From: Prevotella sp.
Lineage (GTDB): Bacteria; Bacteroidota; Bacteroidia; Bacteroidales; Bacteroidaceae
DNA length: 35,694 nucleotides
Direction: 5' to 3'
Assembly: GCA_017395215.1 (NCBI GenBank)
Contig: JAFPVW010000068.1
Coordinates: 1-35,694 of the forward strand
Part shown: positions 23,733-31,900 of the stretch, piece after piece
How the letters are laid out: the number at the start of each line of letters is the position of its first letter
Position numbering within the stretch: position 1 is the stretch's first letter
Program-made: the position numbers and the translations under genes
The notes under the pieces: model-generated
Databases searched by the model: none
Told to the model about the DNA's origin: nothing
What the model saw: only the letters and a program-made list of their open reading frames with translations

Positions 23733-24785
23733 ATGGAACAATATGTACAGGATGCCGTGGGACTGTTGCGGCGACTGATAGCAACGCCCTCGGTAAGCCG
23801 CGACGAGCGGGCGGCAGCCGACGTGATGGAGGAGCACCTGCGGATGTGGGGACTCCCTAACGGTCGTGAGGGGAACAATCTGTGGGTGGGCTGTCCCGAC
23901 TGGGACAGCAACCGCAAGACGGTGATGCTTAATGCCCACATCGACACGGTGAAGCCCGTCTCGACGTGGACACGCAACCCCTTCGACCCCGCCATTGAGG
24001 GCGACGTGCTCTACGGCCTCGGCTCCAACGACTGCGGCGGCGGACTGGTGGCCACGCTCCAGGCCTACCGCATACTGCTGCGCCATCCGCGCAGCTACAA
24101 CCTGCTGTGGGTGTGCTCGGCCGAGGAGGAGGTGTCGGGCCGCGACGGCTTCAGCCGCGTGCTGCCGCTGCTGCCGCCGGTCGACGTGGCCATCGTCGGC
24201 GAGCCGACGGGGCTGCAGCCCGCCACCGCCGAGAAGGGCCTGATGGTCATCGACGGCTATGCCCACGGCAAGTCGGGACACGCCGCCCGCAACGAGGGGG
24301 TGAACGCCATCTATGAAGCCTTGGACGACCTCGTGTGGCTGCGCGACTACCGCTTCCGCAAGGAGAGTCAGCTGCTGGGGCCGACGAAGATGGCGGTGAC
24401 CGTCGTCGAGAGCGGTACGCAGCACAACGTCGTGCCCGACCTGCTGCACTTCGTCATCGACGTGCGCACCAATGAATACTACCAGAACGAGTACGTCTTT
24501 GAGTTCCTGCGCAAGCACATGAAGAAGTGCGAGTTGCAGGCCCGCTCCTTCCGGCTTCACTCGTCGGGCATTCCCCACGACCACCCGCTGGTAAAGCGGC
24601 TCGTGTCGATGGGGCGCACGCCCTTCGGCTCGCCCACGCTCAGCGACCAGGCGCTGATGCCCTTCCCCTCGCTGAAGCTCGGCCCCGGCGAGTCGTCGCG
24701 CAGCCACTCGGCCGACGAATTCATCCGTATCTCGGAAATCCGGCAGGCCATAGAGCTGTATGTCAGGCTGCTTTCGGGCTATTGA
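23733..24785 (+). CDS. M20 family metallohydrolase, probable acetylornithine/succinylornithine deacetylase
   Basis: A 350-residue zinc-dependent M20 hydrolase. Metal and catalytic motifs are NAHIDTV (His and Asp), GSNDCGGG (bridging Asp), SAEEEVSG (Glu-Glu) and VGEPTG (Asp/Glu ligand region). The dimerisation lid domain is in the middle (SGHAARNEGVNAI). The form matches Bacteroidota deacetylases annotated as ArgE or N-succinylornithine deacetylase of arginine biosynthesis. No other arg genes are beside it, so DapE-like or peptidase activity is possible. The ATG at 23733 follows the -7 box by 21 bases. Confidence 0.85.
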   Translation: MEQYVQDAVGLLRRLIATPSVSRDERAAADVMEEHLRMWGLPNGREGNNLWVGCPDWDSNRKTVMLNAHIDTVKPVSTWTRNPFDPAIEGDVLYGLGSNDCGGGLVATLQAYRILLRHPRSYNLLWVCSAEEEVSGRDGFSRVLPLLPPVDVAIVGEPTGLQPATAEKGLMVIDGYAHGKSGHAARNEGVNAIYEALDDLVWLRDYRFRKESQLLGPTKMAVTVVESGTQHNVVPDLLHFVIDVRTNEYYQNEYVFEFLRKHMKKCELQARSFRLHSSGIPHDHPLVKRLVSMGRTPFGSPTLSDQALMPFPSLKLGPGESSRSHSADEFIRISEIRQAIELYVRLLSGY

Positions 24786-24841
24786 GCCAATTTTATGGGG
24801 AATGTGAGACGTTTTTAATAGCACAAGTGCTTTATTCATCG

Positions 24842-24849
24842 TACCTTTG
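24842..24849 (+). promoter_or_regulatory. -7 box of the GH98 gene
   Basis: TACCTTTG, 32 bases before the ATG at 24882. A short hairpin (AGCAC/GTGCT at 24820-24831) followed by TTTATT just upstream could weakly end the M20 transcript. Confidence 0.65.
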
Positions 24850-24881
24850 CAGCCAGTAATCCAATAACTGTTGCAAAAAGA

Positions 24882-27800
24882 ATGAAGAAAGCACTTGTTC
24901 TCTTGCTGCTGGCCCTGACAGCCACCATGCAAGGACTGAAGGCGCAAGAGCGCCGCCCCATCGACTCGCAGCATCCGCTGTGGTTTATCCATTGCGACGT
25001 GTGGTACAAGGCCGACCCGCAGAAAATCATCGACCTCATTCCCGAGGACGTGCGGCCCTACATCTGTCTGAACCTGAGCCTGTCGTGCCAGTACGACAAG
25101 GAGAAGAACCAGTACAAGATGCCGCACTACGCCTTCCAGACCTACAAGTCGTGGGGCACCGTCTGCCAGCAGAACGGCATCTGGTTCTCATGCCAGCCCG
25201 CCTCGGGCGGCCATACCCACATCCAGGACGACGACCTGGTGACGTTCGAGTACTTCTTCAAGCAGTTCCCCAACTTCCTCGGCTGGAACTACGCCGAGCA
25301 GTTCTGGGGCTTCGACGAGGGCGGCGACCTGTCGTCGTCGAAGCAGGTCACGCGCTGGGCGCTCTTTGCCAAGCTCGTGGAGATGTCGCACAAGTACGGC
25401 GGCTTCCTCACCGTGTCGTTCTGCGGCAACATCTGGAGCCACCCGCTGAACCCCATCGGCGAGATGAAGCGCACGCCGGCCCTGCTCGAGGCCTGCCGGA
25501 AATATCCCGAGGCCATCCTCTGGCTCTATAAGTACACCACGTCGTCGTGCTTCTACAACAACGAGTCGGTGACGTTCGGCCCGTTCATCAGCGGACTGGC
25601 CAAGAACTACGGCGTGCGCTACGACAACTGCGGCTGGAACGGCGCCATGGACGATCTGCTCGGCAAGGATCACGGCAAGAAGTACCCTGCCGCTGCCGGC
25701 ATTGGCACGGTGATGGAGCAGACGTGCGTCAACGGCGGTGCCGTCTGGGACGGCCCTGAGCTGACGTGGAACCAGGAGTGCTTCCACGAACTCTGGGCTT
25801 CGACCGTCGACAACGGCTACACCCGCCGCCGCTGGGAGCGCTTCCCCAACTTCAACGGTGTCTGGCTCGACATGTTCCGCCAGGTTATCAACGGTACGAT
25901 GTACATACCCACCCGCGAGGAGGTCGTCGGCAAGACCAAGGTCGTCGTCATCAACGACGTCAACAACGGCAGCGACGAGGATAAGTACGCCACGTGGGGC
26001 GACCTCTACGACGGCCTGTACAAGCAGACCGACCCCTTCAACCGCCGCTACGGCCAGTGGATGGACAACTACTGCTACTTCAAGTCGACGGGCCGCTACG
26101 GGGCCATCCCCATGGTCACCGGCCTCTACGACGACGCTGCCAAGGCCATCCCCGTACAGGTGAAGAAGTCGCAGCGCACCTCCAACTGGGACACGCAGGC
26201 CAAGAAGGTCAGCGACTTCAACGCCCAGTATCCGGAGGTGTCGTCCGGCGACCTCTACGTCAACCGCTACCGCAACCAGCTGGTCACCTACACGCCCTAT
26301 ACCTATCTTAATACGAAGACGACGGCACAGGCCACCATCCCCTTACAGTACAACACCTGCGAGACGCTGGAACTGAATTACGACAAGCTGTCGTCGGGCA
26401 TCGTCCGTGAGTACGAGGACCACATTGACTTCTACCTGAACAACTACCGCAGCGACTCCACCGGCCTGCGCACCGACATCATCACCATCAAGGGCGCCAC
26501 GACAAAGCCCACCTACACCCTCAACTGCCACCCGATTGGCAGTGAATTTGGCAGCAATGCCGACGTACACGCCCTCGCCAACCACATTACCGGCCAGACG
26601 CCCGAAAGGTTCAACGTCAATGCTGCCGATGTCAACAACGACAGCCGGGTGGACATCACCGACGTGACAGCCATCATCGACATCTTCAAGAAGGCGCAGA
26701 AGAATGCCAGCGCCACCGACTCTTACGACAACGGCACATATACCCTCACCGTCAGGCACAACAGCGCCGTTACCGTCACCATCAACTGCGCCGGCGCCGC
26801 CTCCCATCCCTCTGTCGACTATGCTGCAACAGTGTTGCAGCCCACTCCCCTACCCCTGCCCAAAGCCCCCGCCCTCTACCGCGGCCCCATCATCATCGAG
26901 GCCGAGGATATGGACTACAAGAACATCCAATCCTGCTGTACCGACCCCTTTGCCTGGTACCCCAGCGTCACCGGCCATGCCGGCAACGGTTTCGTTGACA
27001 TGGGCACCAACCCCTCTGGCAGCCTGCGCCACTACCTGCGCCTCAAGGAAGGCCAGACTGGCGACTACCATATTCAGGTGCGTTACACCGGCACATCAGC
27101 CGACGGCAGCCTCTCCGTCAACGTGAACGGCAGTCAGCAGACCGTCTCCTGCCCGCGCACAGCCCAGAATGAGTGGCACTTAGCCACCGTCAACGCCACC
27201 CTGAACACAGGCCAGAACACGCTCGTCATCACAAACAGCGGCGGCAAGTCACTCTACATCGACCAGGTCGTCTACCAGCCCGCTGACGCAGAGCCCTTAA
27301 AGTACGGCATCAGCGTACGCTCAGCCGAGAACGGCTCCGTCACCGCCAACCGCAATGAGGCCGCCGAGGGCGAGACCGTCAAACTGACCGTCAGTGCCGC
27401 CGAGGGATACCGCCTGAAGGAGCTGCGCTTGGTAAACTCCGTCTTCTTTACGCTCGGAAAGACCATCCCCGTCAATGGCGAAGGGGAGGTTACCTTTAAT
27501 ATGATTGCCGACAACGTCGTTCTCCAGCCCGTCTTCACCTCCAGCACGCCACTCGTTTCCGACGCCTTGGGCAACTACCGCCTTGATTTTAAAAACACGT
27601 TGTCTGGAAATCTGCCCGAAGGCTGGCGCTGTGTGCAGGAGGATAATACCGAACACCAATATCCCAACAGCTACGGCCAGGGGGCTCGCACGTTCGACGG
27701 CTTCACCGGCTATCAGGGCAAGGCACTCTACTGGCGCAACGACCGCGCCGAGTACGGACGGCAGGAGCAGTACCCGCTGACGCTGAGCGAGGGCAACTAC

Positions 27801-28502
27801 GAGCTGACCTTCGCGATGGCAGCGTGGAAGGGGGAGCCAAAATACAAGGTGTCGATTCTTGATGCCGACACAGGAAACTCAGTGGCTGTATCAGACGTGT
27901 TTACCGCCGCCCCAAATGCCAATGGCAGCACGTCAGCCAACATGAGCAGCGCCGTAAGCCACGCCCTGACGTTCAACATCAATAAGGCCGGCAAGTATGT
28001 CATCAGCTTCACTGACGCGAGCGGAGGCTATGACGAGTTCCTACTGCTGGAGTGCCGCTTGAAGACTATCAGCGCCGACAGCGACTTAACGGCCGCCAAC
28101 TATCACGTCTGGGATGGCTGCACAGCGTGGCCGACGGTGACCAACACACAAGGCAATGGTGCCTATGACCTCAACAAGGAACTTCAGGCTGGCAACCTCG
28201 TCTATGGCGACGGTAACGTCTATTACACCCACTACGCCAACCTGACGGGCTACGACCGTATGGTCATCCACGGCACGCCGGGCGTGCAACTGCGCGTCCT
28301 GCTGAATCGCCTGGAGGTAGGCAACGGCGGCGGCGACCAGAACGGCGGCGCCTTAACAGAACTGACCACCACCATCGGCGACGACGGCAAGGCCGAGGTT
28401 GATCTCACCAGCTATGAGTTCGTCCACCTGAACGCCATCAAATTAAGATGGGGCAGCCCGTCAGGCGAAATCACGCGCTTACAGCTGCTGAAGGGTGAAT
28501 AA
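24882..28502 (+). CDS. secreted GH98-family protein with internal dockerin and carbohydrate-binding modules
   Basis: A 1206-residue exported protein. Residues 1-22 are a signal peptide. About 25-340 form a GH98 catalytic domain (WFIHCDVWYKADPQKIIDLI; FLGWNYAEQFWGFDE with Glu139; VRYDNCGWNG with Asp248; GPELTW with Glu293, all likely catalytic positions). A GH98 C-terminal domain spans about 360-660 but is interrupted at ~556-606 by a dockerin. About 667-800 resemble a CBM6/35 module (IIIEAEDMDY). About 803-885 are a small beta repeat domain, 887-1060 a jelly-roll, and 1062-1206 another beta domain. GH98 enzymes cleave blood-group-type galactosides or xylans; which applies here is not visible. 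No SusC/SusD or other GH clusters with it. It ends before a strong terminator at 28527. Confidence 0.87.
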   Translation: MKKALVLLLLALTATMQGLKAQERRPIDSQHPLWFIHCDVWYKADPQKIIDLIPEDVRPYICLNLSLSCQYDKEKNQYKMPHYAFQTYKSWGTVCQQNGIWFSCQPASGGHTHIQDDDLVTFEYFFKQFPNFLGWNYAEQFWGFDEGGDLSSSKQVTRWALFAKLVEMSHKYGGFLTVSFCGNIWSHPLNPIGEMKRTPALLEACRKYPEAILWLYKYTTSSCFYNNESVTFGPFISGLAKNYGVRYDNCGWNGAMDDLLGKDHGKKYPAAAGIGTVMEQTCVNGGAVWDGPELTWNQECFHELWASTVDNGYTRRRWERFPNFNGVWLDMFRQVINGTMYIPTREEVVGKTKVVVINDVNNGSDEDKYATWGDLYDGLYKQTDPFNRRYGQWMDNYCYFKSTGRYGAIPMVTGLYDDAAKAIPVQVKKSQRTSNWDTQAKKVSDFNAQYPEVSSGDLYVNRYRNQLVTYTPYTYLNTKTTAQATIPLQYNTCETLELNYDKLSSGIVREYEDHIDFYLNNYRSDSTGLRTDIITIKGATTKPTYTLNCHPIGSEFGSNADVHALANHITGQTPERFNVNAADVNNDSRVDITDVTAIIDIFKKAQKNASATDSYDNGTYTLTVRHNSAVTVTINCAGAASHPSVDYAATVLQPTPLPLPKAPALYRGPIIIEAEDMDYKNIQSCCTDPFAWYPSVTGHAGNGFVDMGTNPSGSLRHYLRLKEGQTGDYHIQVRYTGTSADGSLSVNVNGSQQTVSCPRTAQNEWHLATVNATLNTGQNTLVITNSGGKSLYIDQVVYQPADAEPLKYGISVRSAENGSVTANRNEAAEGETVKLTVSAAEGYRLKELRLVNSVFFTLGKTIPVNGEGEVTFNMIADNVVLQPVFTSSTPLVSDALGNYRLDFKNTLSGNLPEGWRCVQEDNTEHQYPNSYGQGARTFDGFTGYQGKALYWRNDRAEYGRQEQYPLTLSEGNYELTFAMAAWKGEPKYKVSILDADTGNSVAVSDVFTAAPNANGSTSANMSSAVSHALTFNINKAGKYVISFTDASGGYDEFLLLECRLKTISADSDLTAANYHVWDGCTAWPTVTNTQGNGAYDLNKELQAGNLVYGDGNVYYTHYANLTGYDRMVIHGTPGVQLRVLLNRLEVGNGGGDQNGGALTELTTTIGDDGKAEVDLTSYEFVHLNAIKLRWGSPSGEITRLQLLKGE
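26551..26700 (+). other. dockerin-type module inside the GH98 C-terminal domain
   Basis: The segment NADVHALANHITGQTPERF, then AADVNNDSRVDITDVTAII, follows the dockerin pattern of the other two proteins here. The second calcium loop is intact (DVNNDSRVDITD), while the first loop is reduced to a remnant. It splits the family's usual continuity between TIKGATTKPTYTL and YDNGTYTLTVRHN. Confidence 0.7.
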
Positions 28503-28526
28503 ACAGCTGATGTCAACGGCAATCAG

Positions 28527-28567
28527 AAAAAGCGGGCGAATTGTTTGGCAGTTCGCCCGCTTTTTCG
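28527..28567 (+). terminator. intrinsic terminator after the GH98 gene
   Basis: A perfect 15-bp stem (GAAAAAGCGGGCGAA / TTCGCCCGCTTTTTC) with an 11-base loop, beginning 24 bases after the GH98 stop. The second arm supplies a run of five T. The next promoter begins two bases after it. Confidence 0.9.
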
Positions 28568-28568
28568 T

Positions 28569-28576
28569 ATCTTTGC
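28569..28576 (+). promoter_or_regulatory. -7 box of the M64 peptidase gene
   Basis: TATCTTTG, 26 bases before the ATG at 28603 and immediately after the GH98 terminator, so the two genes are separately transcribed. Confidence 0.7.
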
Positions 28577-28602
28577 GGCATCATTAACAAAACCATAAAG
28601 CT

Positions 28603-31374
28603 ATGAGTAAGAAAACGTTATTTACAAGAGGGCTGTTGCTGCTGTTTCTGGCTGCATTGTCCACATGGGGCAAGGCCCAGTCTGTTAACGTGCCTTTCCT
28701 CTGCATCGAGAAAACGAATGGTGAGGTGACCAAGGTTCCCATCACTGAGACATCACCCGAAATGTGGTATTCCAGTAGTAATAAAAATGCTGCAGGCAAA
28801 CATATTCGTTACCTTACGGTTCTAAATGGGGGGGAGCGAATGAATATTCCCTGTCGTGAAATCAAACGGCTCACGGCTAAGATTGAGAAAGTGGAAAATG
28901 GGCTGGGCGATGCCAATGTTGACGGGATTATAGACCGCAACGATGTCAATTCAATTATCTACCATCTGCTTGGATGGTGGTCGTCCCGATTCTTAAGTGA
29001 GGCTGCCGATGTCAATCGTGACAACAAGGTTGACATCACTGACGTTACTGCTCTCATTAAGCGATTGCTGACTGATGGCGATACAAAAGCTACAGAGAAA
29101 CCTGCCCCACGCCGTGAAGAGGCTAATGGAGAAGAATTATTTGATTCATACGAAGGACAGGCTTTGACTATTAATCTGGAGTCTGGCAAAAGTCTTTGTA
29201 GTGAACTGAGTTGGGGAAGACCAGTACCACGCTATGACTACAAGAATCATGAAGTGGTATGGCTTGTCAATGAGAGCGGCGAAAGGCCTTACAAGATAGA
29301 AGGCCTGAAGGAAATCATTTTTCCCACCCCCGAACAGAGTTTAGCTGCTGCGCGTGAGGCTTTGATAGAACTGTATTACGCTACTGACGGCAATAACTGG
29401 AAGAATAACACCAACTGGTGTAGCGACAAACCTCTTGACGAATGGTATGGCATCGAGACTCGCGGTTATCCCTATGTGTATTTCCTAATGCTCCATTTCA
29501 ATGACCTCAAAGGCACACTGCCAAAAGGTTTCCTGACGAAAATCGGCCCTTGCAATGATGTCTCACTCAGCACGAATCAGCTGAGTGGTCAGCTGCCCGA
29601 AGACATAGCGGATAATTTATCAGTCCAGCAACTTCACTTTTCCAATAACAATTACACTGGCACGCTTCCGGCAAAAGTCTTCAAGTTGCCCTATTTGAAT
29701 TCCTTCTCGGCAGGGTCAAATAAGCTCACGGGAACGATACCAGAAGGTTGCGGCTTCCTCTTGAAGTACAATCAGCTGGGACTGAGTGGTAACGACTTCA
29801 GTGGTGACCTACCAGCCGATATCGCCAATCATCCTCAACTCCATCTCTACTGGTCTTCTGTGGTGCCGCAGAGCGGTCACCTGAATCCACCCGTTATCCC
29901 AGGATACCGCCTGGATGTTACGGACATGAGTGGCAACAAACTCAATACAACCGATGTCTATGCCGATAACATATACACCCTTATCTTCAACTACTCTTCT
30001 GCCAGAGAAGATTTTACGAGCAAGCTCAAGCAGGTTTACAAGCAGTATAAGAGCAAGGGCTTCGAGGTGTTAGGTATGGCTCCTGGTAATGCCGAACAGA
30101 TAAAAGTCTATCTCCATGAGAACGGCATCGACTGGCTGAATCTTGAGCCGAAAACCTTCCGTGATTCTATCAGATCCTATTATCCCTACTTCAATTTCAT
30201 CAATCTGGTTGACAACCAGGGTCACGTCATCTTCTCAAGCATCATGGGCGAGGACGGGACGTTGGAGAATACAGATTTCGGCGGCAGCACCCGCGACCAA
30301 GAGGTGTTTGGCGTACTGGAAGAGAAGTTCGGGCATATTGATTTTACGCCTTACGCCTCCACCGACTATTCGCGCGACGGCGAGGTAATGACCTTGCAGC
30401 AGGCCACTATAGGCAATGGTGTAGACATTGTGTTCGTGGGCAATTGCTTTGTCGATAAGGATATGGAGCCGGGCGGCAAGTATGAGCAGAAGATGCGCCA
30501 GGCCATGGAGCAGTTCTTCGCCTATGAACCCTACTCCTCGCTACGCGAGCGTTTTAATATCTATGCCGTTAAAGCCGTCTCGCAAAACGCAGAAATGTAT
30601 GAGGGCTGCAAGCAGGCCATCAAGAGCGACGCCGATGCTTTTGCATACGCACAGAAGATCAAGACTCTCATTCCCGGTCGCCCCATGCGCGTAAACATTA
30701 TTTATAACGCTATCAATGCCGGTCGCAGCTTCACCAACATGTACGATGACAACTCATACACGGCCTATATGTTCACAGGTGTCAACAACGTGCTAAACCA
30801 TGAAGCTGGCGGCCACGGCATAGGCAGACTGTACGACGAGTATGAGGAAGCCAGTGGACATGGAATCCAGCCGTCAGACGATATTAAGGAATATTATGAA
30901 CAGATGTGGACTAAGAATGGTCGAGGCGCAAATATTGACACCCATTCCAATGTCAGCCAGACGCGCTGGGCACGCCTTGCTGCCGACAGCCGCTACGCTG
31001 CCGAGGGCTTGGGAGCCTACGAGGGCAGCAACACCTATGAGTACGGGTTCTACCGCCCCACGCAGAACAGCATGATGCGCTTCAACGACACACCGTTCAA
31101 CGCTCCCTCGCGCGAGGCTATCTATAAGTACGTGATGCAGGAGAGCGAAGGGCCAACTTGGAAGTACGACTACGAGACCTTCGTGGCGTTCGATGCCAAG
31201 GGCCGCGAGGAGTTTGTCGCAGCCATATTGAATGGCTCACGCAGCACAGAGCCGGCTCCAAAGACGGCCGACAAGGTGGTGGACGAGAATTCGCTCCCGC
31301 TGCCGCCAGTCATCGTAAGTGGCACGTGGCAGGATGCCATCAAGAATCCTACAAAGATTGTCTATCGGCACTGA
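28603..31374 (+). CDS. secreted M64-type metallopeptidase with dockerin, LRR and thioredoxin-like domains
   Basis: A 923-residue exported protein with an unusual domain order. Residues 1-25 are a signal peptide. About 100-156 are a dockerin with two calcium loops (DANVDGIIDRND and DVNRDNKVDITD). About 246-420 are plant-type leucine-rich repeats (NNYTGTLPAKVFKL). About 446-553 resemble a thioredoxin fold, but I see no CxxC. About 586-880 form an M64 (IgA-peptidase-like) metallopeptidase with zinc motif HEAGGHGIGRLYDEY (His733, Glu734, His738, Asp745). The spacing HExxxH differs from the textbook HExxH by one residue. Bacteroidota M64 members, as I recall, share a GGH form, so it is probably active. 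IgA cleavage is not implied. The gene is lower in GC than its neighbours. Its last 26 bases overlap the convergent C_GCAxxG_C_C gene. Confidence 0.82.
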   Translation: MSKKTLFTRGLLLLFLAALSTWGKAQSVNVPFLCIEKTNGEVTKVPITETSPEMWYSSSNKNAAGKHIRYLTVLNGGERMNIPCREIKRLTAKIEKVENGLGDANVDGIIDRNDVNSIIYHLLGWWSSRFLSEAADVNRDNKVDITDVTALIKRLLTDGDTKATEKPAPRREEANGEELFDSYEGQALTINLESGKSLCSELSWGRPVPRYDYKNHEVVWLVNESGERPYKIEGLKEIIFPTPEQSLAAAREALIELYYATDGNNWKNNTNWCSDKPLDEWYGIETRGYPYVYFLMLHFNDLKGTLPKGFLTKIGPCNDVSLSTNQLSGQLPEDIADNLSVQQLHFSNNNYTGTLPAKVFKLPYLNSFSAGSNKLTGTIPEGCGFLLKYNQLGLSGNDFSGDLPADIANHPQLHLYWSSVVPQSGHLNPPVIPGYRLDVTDMSGNKLNTTDVYADNIYTLIFNYSSAREDFTSKLKQVYKQYKSKGFEVLGMAPGNAEQIKVYLHENGIDWLNLEPKTFRDSIRSYYPYFNFINLVDNQGHVIFSSIMGEDGTLENTDFGGSTRDQEVFGVLEEKFGHIDFTPYASTDYSRDGEVMTLQQATIGNGVDIVFVGNCFVDKDMEPGGKYEQKMRQAMEQFFAYEPYSSLRERFNIYAVKAVSQNAEMYEGCKQAIKSDADAFAYAQKIKTLIPGRPMRVNIIYNAINAGRSFTNMYDDNSYTAYMFTGVNNVLNHEAGGHGIGRLYDEYEEASGHGIQPSDDIKEYYEQMWTKNGRGANIDTHSNVSQTRWARLAADSRYAAEGLGAYEGSNTYEYGFYRPTQNSMMRFNDTPFNAPSREAIYKYVMQESEGPTWKYDYETFVAFDAKGREEFVAAILNGSRSTEPAPKTADKVVDENSLPLPPVIVSGTWQDAIKNPTKIVYRH
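28900..29072 (+). other. dockerin-type module of the M64 protein
   Basis: Two calcium-loop repeats, GDANVDGIIDRNDVNSIIYH and AADVNRDNKVDITDVTALIK, placed near the N-terminus before the LRR region. The second repeat closely resembles the one inside the GH98 protein (DVNNDSRVDITDVTAII). Confidence 0.78.
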
Positions 31375-31900
31375 CCTCCGGCTCGTCTTCCCCCTTCGGG
31401 GGGGACTGAGGGGGGCTTAGAAACTCGGCATAAATGCGGGCGGCAGAGATGATCTGGCGGACGCAGGGCCGCTTCTGATAGTATTCGGCGGTGCGCTCCG
31501 AGGCTTCGTAGCTGAAGCCCCCCTCAGTCCCCCCCGTAGGGGGAAGATGATTACCGCGCTTCAGTTTCAGCAGTTCGGCGCAGATGAGCGAGCCGTGCTC
31601 CTGCTGGAAGCGGGCGGCCAACTCCTGAACGAGCTTGTAGTTCTGCGACTTCCCCTGCTGGTCGCCGGGTGTCACGCTGCCGTTCTCGAGTCCGGCCAGC
31701 AGAGCCATGGCGTTGAACGCGCCGCACGACATCCGCAAACGGCCGATGCCGGCACCGAAGCCGGCGCTGACGCGCAGCATCTGCTCCTCGGTGTAGCCGT
31801 AGACGTCGGCAAAGGCCGCGGCCACCGACTGCGCACAGTTGAAGCCCTGCATGAACAGCTCTTCGGCGCGCTTCATGCGCGATGATGTGTCAATTATCAT
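31349..31900 (-). CDS. C_GCAxxG_C_C family protein carrying two palindromic-element insertions
   Basis: A 183-residue protein of the C_GCAxxG_C_C family, thought to be redox or metal-linked. The signature cysteines occur in FNCAQSV, SCGAFNA, LICAELL and RPCVRQII. The start ATG overlaps the MalY stop (ATGA), giving coupled translation. Two copies of the GC-rich palindromic element lie inside the frame. The one at 31514 encodes LPPTGGTEGGFS between the third and fourth cysteine motifs. The one at 31387 encodes SPPQSPPKGE and begins a C-terminal tail that runs 26 bases into the opposite-strand M64 gene. Without them the protein would be near the usual ~140-150 residues. Function remains inferred. 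Confidence 0.85.
   Translation of the reverse strand: MIIDTSSRMKRAEELFMQGFNCAQSVAAAFADVYGYTEEQMLRVSAGFGAGIGRLRMSCGAFNAMALLAGLENGSVTPGDQQGKSQNYKLVQELAARFQQEHGSLICAELLKLKRGNHLPPTGGTEGGFSYEASERTAEYYQKRPCVRQIISAARIYAEFLSPPQSPPKGEDEPEVSADRQSL
31387..31419. repeat. palindromic element copy B
   Basis: Reads CTTCCCCCTTCGGGGGG then GACTGAGGGGGGCTTA. Inverted relative to copy C 94 bases away. It encodes the SPPQSPPKGE tail of the C_GCAxxG_C_C protein. Confidence 0.85.
31514..31546. repeat. palindromic element copy C
   Basis: Reads GAAGCCCCCCTCAGTCC then CCCCCGTAGGGGGAAG. It encodes LPPTGGTEGGFS in the C_GCAxxG_C_C protein. Copies B and C are near reverse complements. Confidence 0.85.

Noticed and set aside
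23703..25127. 474-codon minus-strand frame opposite the M20 and GH98 genes
   Set aside because: Crosses two real genes and their promoters; composition is that of an antisense shadow.
26840..26890. Proline-rich segment of the GH98 protein as another palindromic element
   Set aside because: It is C-rich (PLPLPKAPALYRGP) but has no matching G-rich arm and does not fit either subfamily consensus.
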